Source: Olivibacter domesticus
GTDB lineage: Bacteria; Bacteroidota; Bacteroidia; Sphingobacteriales; Sphingobacteriaceae
Assembly: GCF_900109575.1 (NCBI RefSeq)
Contig: NZ_FOAF01000015.1
Span: 42,746 to 106,745, forward strand
Direction: 5' to 3'
Length of the DNA stretch: 64,000 bases
Each line of letters begins with the position of its first letter. Position 1 is the first letter of the stretch. Positions 35,240 to 44,847 of the stretch are shown here, piece after piece. The notes under the pieces are model-generated. The model was not told the DNA's origin and searched no databases. It was given only the letters and a program-made list of their open reading frames with translations. A program made the translations under genes and the position numbers.

Positions 35240-37366
35240 ATGTCTGAATTAGTAAAAAAAGAAAGCTTTAAACATGTAAGCTATTTATGGGATGATCAAG
35301 AGGCGGCGAAACTGGAAGGGGATGAAGTAGCCCTTTTAATTTATCGTTCAAATTTATTAGGAGCAGATTTACGTTTAACAAATTATGGCGGTGGGAATAC
35401 CTCTTGTAAGGCCTCCGCCAAGGACCCATTAACTGGGGAAAACGTTGAAGTAATGTGGGTGAAAGGATCTGGTGGAGATCTGGGCACGCTCAAGAGAAGC
35501 GGTTTAGCTGCCCTTTATGTGGAGCGCTTGCACAATCTCAGAAAAGTGTATAAGGGGATTGAGCAGGAGGATGAAATGGTGGAATTATTTAATCATAGCA
35601 TATATGATTTAGCATCAAAAGCGCCTTCTATCGATACACCTTTGCATGGTTTTTTGCCTTTTAAACATATAGATCACTTGCATCCAGATGCAGCTATAGC
35701 GATCGCTGCTGCAAAAGATGGAAAAAAAATCACCCAAGAATTATTTAAGGGCACTATCGGCTGGGTCGAATGGCAAAGACCCGGTTTTGATCTTGGATTG
35801 AAGCTTAAGCAGTGTCTTGACGAAAATCCAGGTATCAGAGGCATTATGCTCGGCTCCCATGGATTATTTACCTGGGGAGATACTGCTTATAAAAGCTATA
35901 TCAACACGCTCGAAGTAATTGAGACTTGTGCGGAATATTTAGCACAGAACGTTGGCAAAAAAGGTCCTGTTTTTGGCGGGAAAAAGATTGAGAGCCTTTC
36001 TGTTGAAAAGCGTAAAGAACAGGCAGCGGCCATAGCCCCTTTATTGAGAGGTTTCTGCTCTTCTGAGCGATCTATGGTCGGACACTTTACTGATGACGAA
36101 CGCGTGCTGGAATTTATTAATTCAAATGATTTAGCAAGGCTAGCGCCGATGGGAACGAGTTGTCCAGATCATTTTCTGCGCACCAAAATAAGTCCCCTCG
36201 TGCTTGATTTACCGGCCGATCAGGATTTAACAGATGTCGCTAAACTAAAAGAACAACTTGTACCAGCTTTCGAAACGTATCGGAAAATGTATGCCGACTA
36301 TTATGAAACATGCAAGCATCCGAATAGTCCAGCCATTCGAGATAAAAATCCGGTTATCATTTTATATCCAGGTGTAGGGTTATTTTCGTTTTCTAAAGAT
36401 AAGCAAACGGCAAGAGTAGCTGCCGAATTTTACATCAATGCGATCAATGTGATGAAAGGCTCGGAAGCTATTTCGGAATATACCTCGTTGCCGCGCCAGG
36501 AAGCTTTCAATATTGAATATTGGTTGCTGGAAGAAGCTAAATTACAACGTATGCCGAAACCAAAAGCGCTCTCCGGTAAAATTGCCTTAATCACAGGAAG
36601 CGCCGGTGGTATAGGAAAAGCCATTGCTGTTAAATTTGCTGAAGAAGGAGCCGTGGTAATTGTGAATGACAATGACGAAACTCGCCTTGCTAAGGCTAAA
36701 GATGAATTCAATCAACGTTTTGGTAAAGATGCTTTCGTCACTGCGCTATTAGATGTAACGAACGATCGTGATATTGACGCAGCGTTTAATATAGGTAACC
36801 TTGCATTTGGAGGTGTTGATATTGTGGTGAATTGCGCCGGACTTTCCATTTCTAAACCCATTCAAGATCATACAGATAAGGATTGGGATCTCTTATACGA
36901 TGTGCTTGTAAAGGGACAATTTAAAGTAACGCAATACGCAGTATCGGTGCTGAGAAAACAGAATATGGGTGGAGATATCTTAAATATTGTAAGTAAAAAT
37001 GCACTAGTTTCGGGCCCGAATAACGCAGGATATGGTTCGGCAAAAGCGGCACAGTTACATCTGAGTAGATTAAACGCGGCGGAACTTGGTGCCGATAAAA
37101 TTCGTGTAAATGTAGTAAATCCAGATGCTGTTATATCTGATAGTAAAATATGGGAAGGGGCCTGGGCCGAAGGAAGAGCAAAAGCTTATGGTATTACGGT
37201 AGCAGAACTTCCTGCTTATTACGCAAAACGTACCTTGTTAAATGAAATTATATTGCCTGAAGATATTGCAAATGCATGTTACGTGTTTGTGGGGGGCTTA
37301 TTAAATAAATCTACAGGCAATGTATTGAATGTAGATGGTGGAGTAGCCATGGCATTTGTAAGATAA
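35240..37366 (+). CDS. rhaEW: Bifunctional rhamnulose-1-phosphate aldolase / lactaldehyde-type short-chain dehydrogenase
   Basis: A 708-residue fusion. Residues about 1-430 are a class II (AraD/FucA-like) aldolase: NYGGGNTS (phosphate site), DTPLHGFLPFKHIDHLHPDAA with the zinc histidines, and a later MLGSHGLFTWG. Residues about 440-708 are an SDR: LITGSAGGIGKAIA, NCAGLS, NIVSKNAL, YGSAK (Tyr-Lys pair), and DGGVAMAF. It cleaves L-rhamnulose-1-phosphate to dihydroxyacetone phosphate and L-lactaldehyde, and the SDR half probably oxidises the lactaldehyde, as reported for RhaEW-type enzymes. Third-gene neighbours supply its substrate. Start at 35240 is well placed. The exact SDR reaction is inferred. 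Confidence 0.93.
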   Translation: MSELVKKESFKHVSYLWDDQEAAKLEGDEVALLIYRSNLLGADLRLTNYGGGNTSCKASAKDPLTGENVEVMWVKGSGGDLGTLKRSGLAALYVERLHNLRKVYKGIEQEDEMVELFNHSIYDLASKAPSIDTPLHGFLPFKHIDHLHPDAAIAIAAAKDGKKITQELFKGTIGWVEWQRPGFDLGLKLKQCLDENPGIRGIMLGSHGLFTWGDTAYKSYINTLEVIETCAEYLAQNVGKKGPVFGGKKIESLSVEKRKEQAAAIAPLLRGFCSSERSMVGHFTDDERVLEFINSNDLARLAPMGTSCPDHFLRTKISPLVLDLPADQDLTDVAKLKEQLVPAFETYRKMYADYYETCKHPNSPAIRDKNPVIILYPGVGLFSFSKDKQTARVAAEFYINAINVMKGSEAISEYTSLPRQEAFNIEYWLLEEAKLQRMPKPKALSGKIALITGSAGGIGKAIAVKFAEEGAVVIVNDNDETRLAKAKDEFNQRFGKDAFVTALLDVTNDRDIDAAFNIGNLAFGGVDIVVNCAGLSISKPIQDHTDKDWDLLYDVLVKGQFKVTQYAVSVLRKQNMGGDILNIVSKNALVSGPNNAGYGSAKAAQLHLSRLNAAELGADKIRVNVVNPDAVISDSKIWEGAWAEGRAKAYGITVAELPAYYAKRTLLNEIILPEDIANACYVFVGGLLNKSTGNVLNVDGGVAMAFVR

Positions 37367-37398
37367 ATTTGAATGAGCTAATTAAGCAATTGATCAAG

Positions 37399-37471
37399 GG
37401 GCCAATAATGTTGAATGGAATTAGTAAATTCACCAATTTAAGACAGCTGGGGTTTATTGCTGTATTGGCCC
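37399..37471 (+). repeat. Long-range inverted repeat between aldolase and isomerase genes
   Basis: GGGCCAATA (37399-37407) pairs with TATTGGCCC (37463-37471), enclosing 55 bases with smaller internal pairing. It would form a stem in the polycistronic mRNA ahead of the isomerase start at 37502 and could set its translation or stability. Confidence 0.5.
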
Positions 37472-37501
37472 AGTGAGGAACTAATAATTAATATCCCGAT
37501 T

Positions 37502-38776
37502 ATGAAGATAGATAAGTATAAAATTGAGGAATATAACCAACAAGAGAGTAGCAAGCATACACGAAAATTAGAGGGCCTTGTTGAAGAAATAGCCAACTAC
37601 GAGGAAATTCTTCAAAAGTTGATTGATTTTCAGATTGCCATACCCAGCTGGGCATTAGGCTCGGGCGGTACTCGTTTTGGCCGCTTTCCTGGTGGAGGTG
37701 AGCCGCGAAGCTTGGAGGAAAAGATAGAGGATGTTGGTCTTTTGCATACGCTAAACCAGTCGAGCGGCGCAATTTCCTTGCATATCCCCTGGGATGTCCC
37801 CGAAAACTATCAGTCCATCAAAGCACTGGCTGCACAGCACGGTTTGGCCTTCGATGCGATGAACTCCAATACTTTTCAGGATCAGGCAAACCAGGCGTTA
37901 AGCTATAAATTTGGGTCGATGCAGCACGTCGACAAAGCCGTGAGAAAACAGGCTATAGCGCATAATATAGAGGTCATCAAACACGGTGTAGCCCTAGGTT
38001 CTAAGGCATTAACGGTATGGCTTTCGGATGGCTCTTGTTTTCCCGGTCAGCTAAATTTTCGTAAAGCTTTTCAACGAACACTCGAGAGTCTGCAGGAGGT
38101 CTATGCTGCTTTGCCGTCAGACTGGAAGATGTTTGTAGAATATAAAGCATTTGAACCTAACTTTTACTCTACTACAGTGGGCGATTGGGGGCAGTCGTTT
38201 CTATATGCCACTAAGCTAGGACCACAAGCTTACACGCTGGTAGATCTTGGACACCACCTTCCAAATGCGAATATTGAACAAATCGTATCACTGTTATTGA
38301 TGGAAGGGAAGTTAGGTGGATTTCATTTTAATGATTCCAAATATGGTGATGACGATCTTACAGCAGGTAGTATAAAGCCTTACCAACTATTCTTGATTTT
38401 TAGTGAGTTGGTGGAAGGAATGGATGCCAGGCAGATGGACCATGCTAGCGATCTTGGCTGGATGATCGACGCATCACATAACGTAAAAGATCCGCTCGAA
38501 GATTTATTACAATCTGTGGAAGCCATTATGATAGCCTATGCACAGGCACTCTTGGTAGATCGTAAGAGCTTGATCGTGGCACAAGAAGAAAATGATGTGG
38601 CCAAAGCCCAGGAAATATTGCAGACTGCTTTTCGTACCGATGTGCGACCCCTCGTTGCAGAAGCCCGATTGCGTGCAAATGGGGCACTGAATCCTTTAGC
38701 ACTTTATCGTTCCCTAAAGGTTCGGGAAGAATTAGTTAAAGAGAGAGGTTCCAAAACAGTTGCTACCGGCTTGTAA
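37502..38776 (+). CDS. rhaI: L-rhamnose isomerase (RhaI-type sugar isomerase)
   Basis: A 424-residue TIM-barrel isomerase that converts L-rhamnose to L-rhamnulose, the first intracellular step. The ATG at 37502 (MKIDKYKIEEYNQ) is preferred over an in-frame start 45 bp earlier. Sugar-binding and metal-ligand clusters are visible: WALGSGGTRFGRFPGGGEPR, EYKAFEPNFYSTTVGDWGQ, LVDLGHHLPNANIEQIVS, and GGFHFNDSKYGDDDLTAGS. It resembles the RhaI family (Pseudomonas type) rather than E. coli RhaA. It is third in the operon, preceded by a stable inverted repeat and followed 132 bp later by the kinase. Confidence 0.92.
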   Translation: MKIDKYKIEEYNQQESSKHTRKLEGLVEEIANYEEILQKLIDFQIAIPSWALGSGGTRFGRFPGGGEPRSLEEKIEDVGLLHTLNQSSGAISLHIPWDVPENYQSIKALAAQHGLAFDAMNSNTFQDQANQALSYKFGSMQHVDKAVRKQAIAHNIEVIKHGVALGSKALTVWLSDGSCFPGQLNFRKAFQRTLESLQEVYAALPSDWKMFVEYKAFEPNFYSTTVGDWGQSFLYATKLGPQAYTLVDLGHHLPNANIEQIVSLLLMEGKLGGFHFNDSKYGDDDLTAGSIKPYQLFLIFSELVEGMDARQMDHASDLGWMIDASHNVKDPLEDLLQSVEAIMIAYAQALLVDRKSLIVAQEENDVAKAQEILQTAFRTDVRPLVAEARLRANGALNPLALYRSLKVREELVKERGSKTVATGL

Positions 38777-38908
38777 GTTTTAAGTGGTAGGTTTTTAAGG
38801 TGTAAGACATAAGGCTTAAAGATGTAAGATGACACTAAGGTTTCAGGCCTGTAAGGTGCACTAATAAAAACAATTAATAACTAACAACCAATAACGAAAC
38901 AGCCAACA
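38777..38908 (+). repeat. Degenerate short-repeat spacer before rhaB
   Basis: The first 80 bp consist of loosely repeated TAAG/GTAAG units (AAGGTGTAAGAC, AAGATGTAAGAT, CTGTAAGGTG), followed by an A/C-rich, G-poor run containing AACAACCAATAACGAA (38883-38898). Nearly the same 16-mer (15 of 16) occurs at 44604-44619 upstream of the first susC. Such spacers are common in Sphingobacteriaceae; no function is known to me. Confidence 0.5.
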
Positions 38909-40300
38909 ATGAAGATACCGGTTATTGCAGTATTTGATGTAGGAAAGACAAATAAAAAATTATTTCTATTTGATGAGCATTATAGGATTGTTTTTGAACG
39001 ATCGGCTCGCTTTACGGAGACGGTAGATGAGGATGGTGATTCCTGCGAAAATCTTGCTAGCCTCCGCCTATCCGTTTTTGACTCCTTACATGAGGTGTTC
39101 AGAAGGGACGAGTTCGAAATAAAAGCTATTAATTTCTCTACTTACGGTGCTAGTTTTGTATACATTGATGAAAGCGGGAAGCCTTTAACGCCTCTCTACA
39201 ACTATTTAAAGGCTTATCCTGAAGCATTAAAAGATAAGTTCTATAGTAAATACGGTGGTGAAGAAAACTTCGCCCTGCAGACTGCATCTCCAGTATTAGG
39301 AAGTTTGAATTCTGGGATGCAGCTTTATAGATTAAAACATGAAAAGCCTGCGGTATTTAAACAGGTATATAAGGCCTTGCATTTACCTCAATACATGAGT
39401 TTCTTGATATCAGGTAAAGTGTATAGCGATTTGACGAGTATAGGTTGCCATACCAATTTATGGGACTTCCAGAAGAATGATTACCACGAATGGGTGAAAC
39501 AGGAGGGGATCTTAGAAAAACTCGCACCTATTGTACCTGCCGACTCCGTTTTTCAAGCCTCTTTTCCAGGGAATAACTATGCTGTTGGGGCTGGCTTTCA
39601 TGATAGTTCTGCCGCCTTAATTCCTTATTTGGTAAGTTTTACGAAACCTTTTGTACTTCTTTCTACGGGTACTTGGTGCATCAGCTTAAATCCATTTAAT
39701 GAAGAAGCTTTAACCAGCGAGGATTTGAAGGCAGATTGTCTTTCGTATATCCATTATCAGGGTAAACCGGTAAAAGCGTCGCGCTTATTTGCAGGATATG
39801 AACATGAACAGCAGATCAAACGCATCGCGGCTCATTTTAATGTTTCTTCAGCAAAATTTAAAACTATTGGTTTTGATGCACGAATCATTGAAAAATTAAA
39901 GGGAAAAGACAAGGAAGCAACCGCGTCCAGTCCGCAAGAACAACTTGCAAGATTTGATAAAAGGGCATTGTCCGACTTCTCATCAGAAACGGAAGCCTAT
40001 CATCAGTTTATGTTAGACGTTGTTGAAGCACAAAGGATGTCTACCGAGTTGTCAATAGGAACTTCCAAGGTTAAACGATTGTTTGTGGATGGAGGGTTCG
40101 GAAAAAACGTGATTTACATGAATCTATTAGCGGATGTTTTTCCGCAGATAGAAGTGTTCGCCGCCTCTATGGCACAAGCTACTGCCATTGGCACTGCGCT
40201 GGCCATTCATCAATCATGGAACAGCCTTCCGTTTCCAAACGATATTATAGAGTTGAAATATTATGCTCCTACCAATAAAACGGTCACGTCTTCTTCCTAA
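38909..40300 (+). CDS. rhaB: Rhamnulokinase (FGGY-family carbohydrate kinase)
   Basis: A 463-residue sugar kinase that phosphorylates L-rhamnulose to L-rhamnulose-1-phosphate with ATP. FGGY family landmarks are the N-terminal VFDVGKTNKKLFLFD phosphate loop, YLKAYPE, GCHTNLWDFQ, VGAGFHDSSAA with the catalytic Asp, LLSTGTWCISLNPF, and VDGGFGKNVIYM (the second FGGY-like segment). It closes the rhamnose operon, and with RhaT, RhaI and the aldolase fusion makes a complete route from rhamnose to DHAP and lactaldehyde. It converges with the GH106 gene (73-bp gap) with no strong terminator visible between them. Confidence 0.93.
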   Translation: MKIPVIAVFDVGKTNKKLFLFDEHYRIVFERSARFTETVDEDGDSCENLASLRLSVFDSLHEVFRRDEFEIKAINFSTYGASFVYIDESGKPLTPLYNYLKAYPEALKDKFYSKYGGEENFALQTASPVLGSLNSGMQLYRLKHEKPAVFKQVYKALHLPQYMSFLISGKVYSDLTSIGCHTNLWDFQKNDYHEWVKQEGILEKLAPIVPADSVFQASFPGNNYAVGAGFHDSSAALIPYLVSFTKPFVLLSTGTWCISLNPFNEEALTSEDLKADCLSYIHYQGKPVKASRLFAGYEHEQQIKRIAAHFNVSSAKFKTIGFDARIIEKLKGKDKEATASSPQEQLARFDKRALSDFSSETEAYHQFMLDVVEAQRMSTELSIGTSKVKRLFVDGGFGKNVIYMNLLADVFPQIEVFAASMAQATAIGTALAIHQSWNSLPFPNDIIELKYYAPTNKTVTSSS

Positions 40301-40373
40301 ATTATCTGGAATCTAATCATCGGCCCCTTTTAAAGAATACGGTTAACAATCACAAAGACGTATTTGCATTTCT

Positions 40374-43262
40374 TTAATGGATAGCGATTGGTGTTAAGGT
40401 GGTAGGGCCTATAAGACCTGATAATTTAGGCTTCCAATTTTTGGCGGTAAATTTGCCGTCTTTTCCTACATTCATTTTACTCCTAGCATTGAAATTTGTG
40501 TTATAAAAAATCCGCCATTCAACGCCTCTCTTATCGAGGTCGGCAATCCGGTTGGCCATAAGATTTGATACACGGATTTTAAGTTCGTTATTGCCATTCG
40601 TCAATAGATTACTGGGTATTTCAATGCTATACGGGCTGCCGAAGCATGTTCCTAAGTAGTTTCCGTTTATATATATAGACGCGCTTTCACGAACATCTCC
40701 AAGGGCTAGTCGCCATGCGTCGGCCTTGGTAGATAAGGTAGGAATCATCGTGCTATATTCCGCGGTTCCCGAGAAGGCTGTATATGCTGGTCCATAATTT
40801 GTCCACGACTGCAACTCCTTTGTCGTCGTTATACTTGTTGGTAGTACCGGTCCGCCTTTTACGAAGTCTATTTTCCAACCAGACAGCTCCAAAGGTTTGC
40901 CGGCACTTTCATAATAGGGATAGAAAGCCCCTTTATGTTCACCTCTAAAGGTTTCTACCACAATAGACTCATTAAATGTTAGTTCGAGATACATTTCCGT
41001 GTTATCACCTTGCTCACGCGTTTTTACATACCCGTCTTTACCTGTCATTAAATTATACAAGGCTGCCGAACGATATTGCGCATGAAGCGTTATCCATCCT
41101 TTAAATGGTTTTTCAGAGGGGTTATTAATGAAATAGTAATAATTGCCATCGTCTTTTAACCTTCGTATACATTGAAGTCCTTTCGTATACATCTGCTCGG
41201 GTGCTAAGCTAGTATTAGCTGTTAAGCTTGATAGGTCATTTGATAAAATGATTCTACCTTTCCCATATATCGCTGTTTGGCTATTTCCTTTTCTTGTAAA
41301 AGCTAGTTTTCCTTTTAATACATTCATCTTCTTCCTTGCTTGCGCAAGATTCGCTAATCCGGGGATGTCTGAAGGCATATTTTTGTGAAAAATGATAGTT
41401 GCTCCTTCTTGGGCAAGGTTCATTAGCTTTTCGAACGTTTCGATGGGCATGTATTGTATTTCCGGCACTACTAGTGTCTTATAGATATTTCCACCTATAA
41501 GCAGCGTTGAATCTTGGCAAGTCACATCAATAAGTTGTTTGTCCGACAGCGCATCCCAAGAATAACCTTCTTTACTAAGGTAGTCGCCGCATGCTTTCAG
41601 AGAGAGCTCATCAAAAAATTTGTTAGAATGGAAATGTTTAAGCATGTACTTTCCCCGTTCCGACCATAAATCAGCTAGCCCAAAATAAAGTAAAATGTCA
41701 TTCGATGGTTTTCCTGCTTGTAGAAAGCTCTGAGCACGCGCCGCATACTGGTTAAATGCGCCAAAATCTTCCCAAAGGCTATTCGTGGGCGTGAAATGTA
41801 CAGCAGCATAAAAAAGCCAACCAGGCCATTTCGCTTGCTGTGGTGAATAGGCCGTTCCATGATAAAATATGTGGTTAACACCCGCTAACCATAGTTTATC
41901 TACCGCACCTTTCACATCGCCGAGATTAGACTCAAAATGTTCGTTGAGCCAAGTAGCCGATTCGGATGAGGTAAGCCTTTTACCAGTGATATGAGCAGCT
42001 GATGGTGCGCTTTTAAGATTTACAATTTCCGTTCCCTCAATTTCAGGGATATCACTTGCTGCATAAAGGTCCAGTACGTTGGCTGGAGAGCCGTGGGCTT
42101 GATTCCGTATCCCTTTGCCTTGTTTAGCCGCCCATTTTTGCCAATTTTTAGTGTATTTTTCCAATAGCAAATCGCTGACGGTCATACGGTAATCATATAA
42201 AACCCTACTGTTCATTTCCTCAGTGTCTAATCCCAATAAGGCTGGAATATGTTTGGTAAGGTCATAGCCTCTCGTTGTTTTGAATGCTGAGAAAAAAGCA
42301 GGTGTCCAGTTGGCTTGTCCCTGCGCATCGTCTACTTCATACGAATCATTAAAGAAATAACGTAAGTGGCTAAGGTCATTGTCTTTAAAAGCCGTGTCAA
42401 ATTTATTCAGGTACTTTTCTAATGCTTCTGATGAGAAATGGTCGATGACATTGCCTTCTCCACCGGGACCGGCACGTTCTACCATTTTACCGTGATTTCC
42501 TTGGAAAAGTGCACATACAGTCCATTCCCCTTGAGGAGCAGTCCATTCAAGTTTCCCCTTCTTTACTTTATTTGTGAGATCGATAACTTCCGTAAATCCA
42601 TTTTTCTCTTTTTTACTCGCCGTCACAATGATCAGCGGTAGCTCCCGCTCATACCGCACTTGGTCAAATGCATAATCCTGTAAATTTTCATTTGCTGTTA
42701 TAGGTGCTTTTATATCGGTTATTGTGACTTTTTTTTCACCAGCAACACGCACCAGAGGCGTTTGTACATATATTATGTTTTCTGTAAGCGTATGCCCTCC
42801 TTCGAGCTTAAACACCTTAGAAACCATGTTTTTACAAGCCATTTGTTCATCCACCCAAGGACCGCCGAATGGCCAGCCAGATGCATTGGCAAGATCTACG
42901 CCTAAGCCTAGTCTTTTAGCTTCTTTTAGCGTGTAACTAAGTTTGTCCATCCATGCTGGCGAAAGAAAATCTATAAAATGGTCTTCTGCTCCGCGAACAC
43001 CATAGATAGGTGTTATCTCTACTCCTCCCAACCCAGCTTTTTTGTAAGCTTCTAAAGCTGCCGTTAAATCCTTTTCAGTTACAGCATTGCCAAACCACCA
43101 CCACCTTGTCCAAGGCTTCATCTCCTGATTGATTTCAGGCCATTTTATTTTTCCGGTTTCGGTGCCTTTGTCTGTTTCCTTAATACTACAGCTTAATAAA
43201 TTTGCAGTAAAGAGTAGAACGCAGACGAGCTTGCCAGCGGTTTTAAGGAATTGGTTAAGCAT
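40374..43262 (-). CDS. GH106 alpha-L-rhamnosidase, lipoprotein
   Basis: A 962-residue glycoside hydrolase exported as a lipoprotein (lipobox LLSCS near residue 25). The GH106 start is clear: KPWTRWWWFGNAVTEKDL, GLGGVEITPIYGVRGAEDHFIDFLSPAWMDKL, and GLGVDLANASGWPFGGPWV. Glutamate/aspartate-rich catalytic regions occur in EIEGTEIVNL and DSYEVDDAQG. The C-terminus is a beta-sandwich with AWRLALGDVRESASIYINGNYLG. It should release terminal alpha-L-rhamnose from pectic or arabinogalactan side chains at the cell surface, supplying RhaT. A propeller hydrolase gene lies 49 bp upstream in the same orientation, so they form an operon. Confidence 0.92.
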   Translation of the reverse strand: MLNQFLKTAGKLVCVLLFTANLLSCSIKETDKGTETGKIKWPEINQEMKPWTRWWWFGNAVTEKDLTAALEAYKKAGLGGVEITPIYGVRGAEDHFIDFLSPAWMDKLSYTLKEAKRLGLGVDLANASGWPFGGPWVDEQMACKNMVSKVFKLEGGHTLTENIIYVQTPLVRVAGEKKVTITDIKAPITANENLQDYAFDQVRYERELPLIIVTASKKEKNGFTEVIDLTNKVKKGKLEWTAPQGEWTVCALFQGNHGKMVERAGPGGEGNVIDHFSSEALEKYLNKFDTAFKDNDLSHLRYFFNDSYEVDDAQGQANWTPAFFSAFKTTRGYDLTKHIPALLGLDTEEMNSRVLYDYRMTVSDLLLEKYTKNWQKWAAKQGKGIRNQAHGSPANVLDLYAASDIPEIEGTEIVNLKSAPSAAHITGKRLTSSESATWLNEHFESNLGDVKGAVDKLWLAGVNHIFYHGTAYSPQQAKWPGWLFYAAVHFTPTNSLWEDFGAFNQYAARAQSFLQAGKPSNDILLYFGLADLWSERGKYMLKHFHSNKFFDELSLKACGDYLSKEGYSWDALSDKQLIDVTCQDSTLLIGGNIYKTLVVPEIQYMPIETFEKLMNLAQEGATIIFHKNMPSDIPGLANLAQARKKMNVLKGKLAFTRKGNSQTAIYGKGRIILSNDLSSLTANTSLAPEQMYTKGLQCIRRLKDDGNYYYFINNPSEKPFKGWITLHAQYRSAALYNLMTGKDGYVKTREQGDNTEMYLELTFNESIVVETFRGEHKGAFYPYYESAGKPLELSGWKIDFVKGGPVLPTSITTTKELQSWTNYGPAYTAFSGTAEYSTMIPTLSTKADAWRLALGDVRESASIYINGNYLGTCFGSPYSIEIPSNLLTNGNNELKIRVSNLMANRIADLDKRGVEWRIFYNTNFNARSKMNVGKDGKFTAKNWKPKLSGLIGPTTLTPIAIH

Positions 43263-43311
43263 CGTAGTTCATTACTAAGTTCCTTTAATACAATATGTAC
43301 ATCCAAATGCA

Positions 43312-44418
43312 CTATTCCCATGCCAAGGTACATTTCCCCACCGCATAGAATTTTTTGCCATTGATGGTTATCAAGGCTGTATAGATGACGGTGAAGGTTC
43401 CATCTTCTTCTTCGATGGCGCAGAGGGGTGTACGCATAGCATGATCGCCTGGATCTCCCCATAAATTCTTTTCAGATTGTACTTTAATGCGTGTCTCATG
43501 GTTCCAATGAATGCCATCTTCAGAAAGACTGTAACCGATTTCCTGATCGCCAAAAGAATCGAAAACGGTTAGGTAACTTCCATCTTTTAATTCAGTGACC
43601 TGTGCATTTTCATTAAATACGGCCGTTAAAGGGACGGGATTATGACCCTCGGGCATCCTTGTCCAAGGTCCATCCAGCTTGGAAGCTGTTGCCATACCGG
43701 TAGGCCAATCACCTCTTGGAACATGATTATGTCCCTCATAAAAAGCGTACCAACGATTGCCTACTTTATAGGGGTTAAAAGACGCTACTGCTTGTTGGCC
43801 TTCCCACGACTGGGAGTTTTCATCTGGTTGTAAAACGATACCCATATCAGCATAGGGGCCCGCAATTCCTTCTCGTCCGGTGATAACCGATTTGGCCCGC
43901 CAGATTCGCCCTGCATAGTCATTTCCCTCTATTTCTCCCTTTTCTTTAGCCCCCGCTCGGTAAGCAACGTAGAAAATATTCCATGCATTTTCATCTTCGT
44001 TAAATTCCACTGCTGTAACCCAAACCTCAGATCGGGGGTTTGATGGAGATCTGCCCGGAATACTTTCGACCACTGTAGATTGGCGTTTCCAGTTAATGGC
44101 ATCTCTACTGGTCCAATAGGCAATGCGCATATCTCGATGCGGGCGTTCAAACATTTCATTTATAAACATATGATACACGCCGTCAATCTTAACAACCTGC
44201 CCGGTCTCGAATCCTGCGCGATTTTTGCTGGATAAAACGTCTGAATGATTAGGCCCTATTACGGGACCCTTATGATCGGCTATTCGTTTTAAGGATTTTT
44301 TCTGCGTCTTTTCATTTGATTTTTTGGCAAAGGTTTGAGAGCATACATAAGTTGAGCTGGTTATAGACATAACCACAATCGCAATTAAGTAATAGATCGA
44401 TGATATTCTTTTTTTCAT
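43312..44418 (-). CDS. Five-bladed beta-propeller glycoside hydrolase (GH43/GH32-like clan)
   Basis: A 368-residue secreted enzyme with a signal peptide. Blade-like strands recur: GQVVKIDGVYHMFINEMF, MRIAYWTSRDAINWKR, SEVWVTAVEFNEDENAWNIFYVAYRAG, NRWYAFYEGHNHVP, DGSYLTVFDSFGDQEIGYSLSEDGIHWN, and FTVIYTALITINGKKFYAVG. This is the five-bladed propeller layout of GH43, GH62, GH32, GH68 and GH117; I cannot assign the family from sequence alone. The acid cluster RPHRDMRIAYWTSRD may hold a catalytic Asp. It shares an operon with GH106 and should act on an oligosaccharide linked to rhamnose. Located in the periplasm or at the surface. Confidence 0.72.
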   Translation of the reverse strand: MKKRISSIYYLIAIVVMSITSSTYVCSQTFAKKSNEKTQKKSLKRIADHKGPVIGPNHSDVLSSKNRAGFETGQVVKIDGVYHMFINEMFERPHRDMRIAYWTSRDAINWKRQSTVVESIPGRSPSNPRSEVWVTAVEFNEDENAWNIFYVAYRAGAKEKGEIEGNDYAGRIWRAKSVITGREGIAGPYADMGIVLQPDENSQSWEGQQAVASFNPYKVGNRWYAFYEGHNHVPRGDWPTGMATASKLDGPWTRMPEGHNPVPLTAVFNENAQVTELKDGSYLTVFDSFGDQEIGYSLSEDGIHWNHETRIKVQSEKNLWGDPGDHAMRTPLCAIEEEDGTFTVIYTALITINGKKFYAVGKCTLAWE

Positions 44419-44443
44419 TATCAGGTTTTAGCACGTACAGGCT

Positions 44444-44484
44444 CCTAAAGACATAAAAAATGAAATTGGTTTTGTGTCTTTAGG
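44444..44484. repeat. 15-bp inverted repeat
   Basis: CCTAAAGACATAAAA (44444-44458) pairs with TTTTGTGTCTTTAGG (44470-44484) with one T-G wobble and an 11-base loop. No T-run follows on either strand, so it is more likely a leader RNA structure for the propeller gene (start at 44418) than a terminator. Confidence 0.6.
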
Positions 44485-44633
44485 TGCATTAGTCTCATTG
44501 GTTCTCTCCCAAAAGAAAGATTTTTGAAGCGAAATACCATCCTGTACTGTTACGAGCGTTTGAGCGAAATAGCGAGTAGTGATTATTCAAACATCATGAA
44601 ACCAACAACAAATAACGAATAACTAATAATACC

Positions 44634-44654
44634 GGAATCGATTGCGTAGATTTT
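44634..44654. promoter_or_regulatory. Shared operator-like element, susC copy
   Basis: GGAATCGATTGCGTAGATTT plus one further T is identical over 21 bp to 62105-62125 upstream of GH28. The core AATCGATT is a CG-centred palindrome, the pattern of LacI-family operators. It lies 193 bp ahead of the susC start used here. Confidence 0.6.
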
Positions 44655-44847
44655 TTTAGACATCGTATTACTTCTGCTAAAACGTTTCCTTCTTTAGCTG
44701 ATCCTTCTTTTGCCCCCATAATCCCCTTTAAAACAGGATAGAGCAGGTTGCATGAACTTGTTAAATATTGTTTTTTCGTTTTTGTAATTGTCTCTTGTAC
44801 ATTTATTGAGGCTAGCCAAAACCAATTTATTCACTAATAAATCAACA

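Larger units (their letters stand above)
44419..44847. other. Divergent regulatory spacer upstream of the first susC
   Basis: This 429-bp stretch holds a 15-bp hairpin (44444-44484), a G-poor repeat (44604-44619), the 21-bp element shared with the GH28 upstream region (44634-44654), and near-match -7 boxes. No protein gene is seen. It separates the minus-strand GH operon from the plus-strand SusC/SusD operon. Confidence 0.6.

Noticed and set aside
40301..40373. A terminator between rhaB and the GH106 gene
   Set aside because: Only weak AT-rich pairing (AAAGA...TCTTT) is visible, with no GC-rich stem or T-run.
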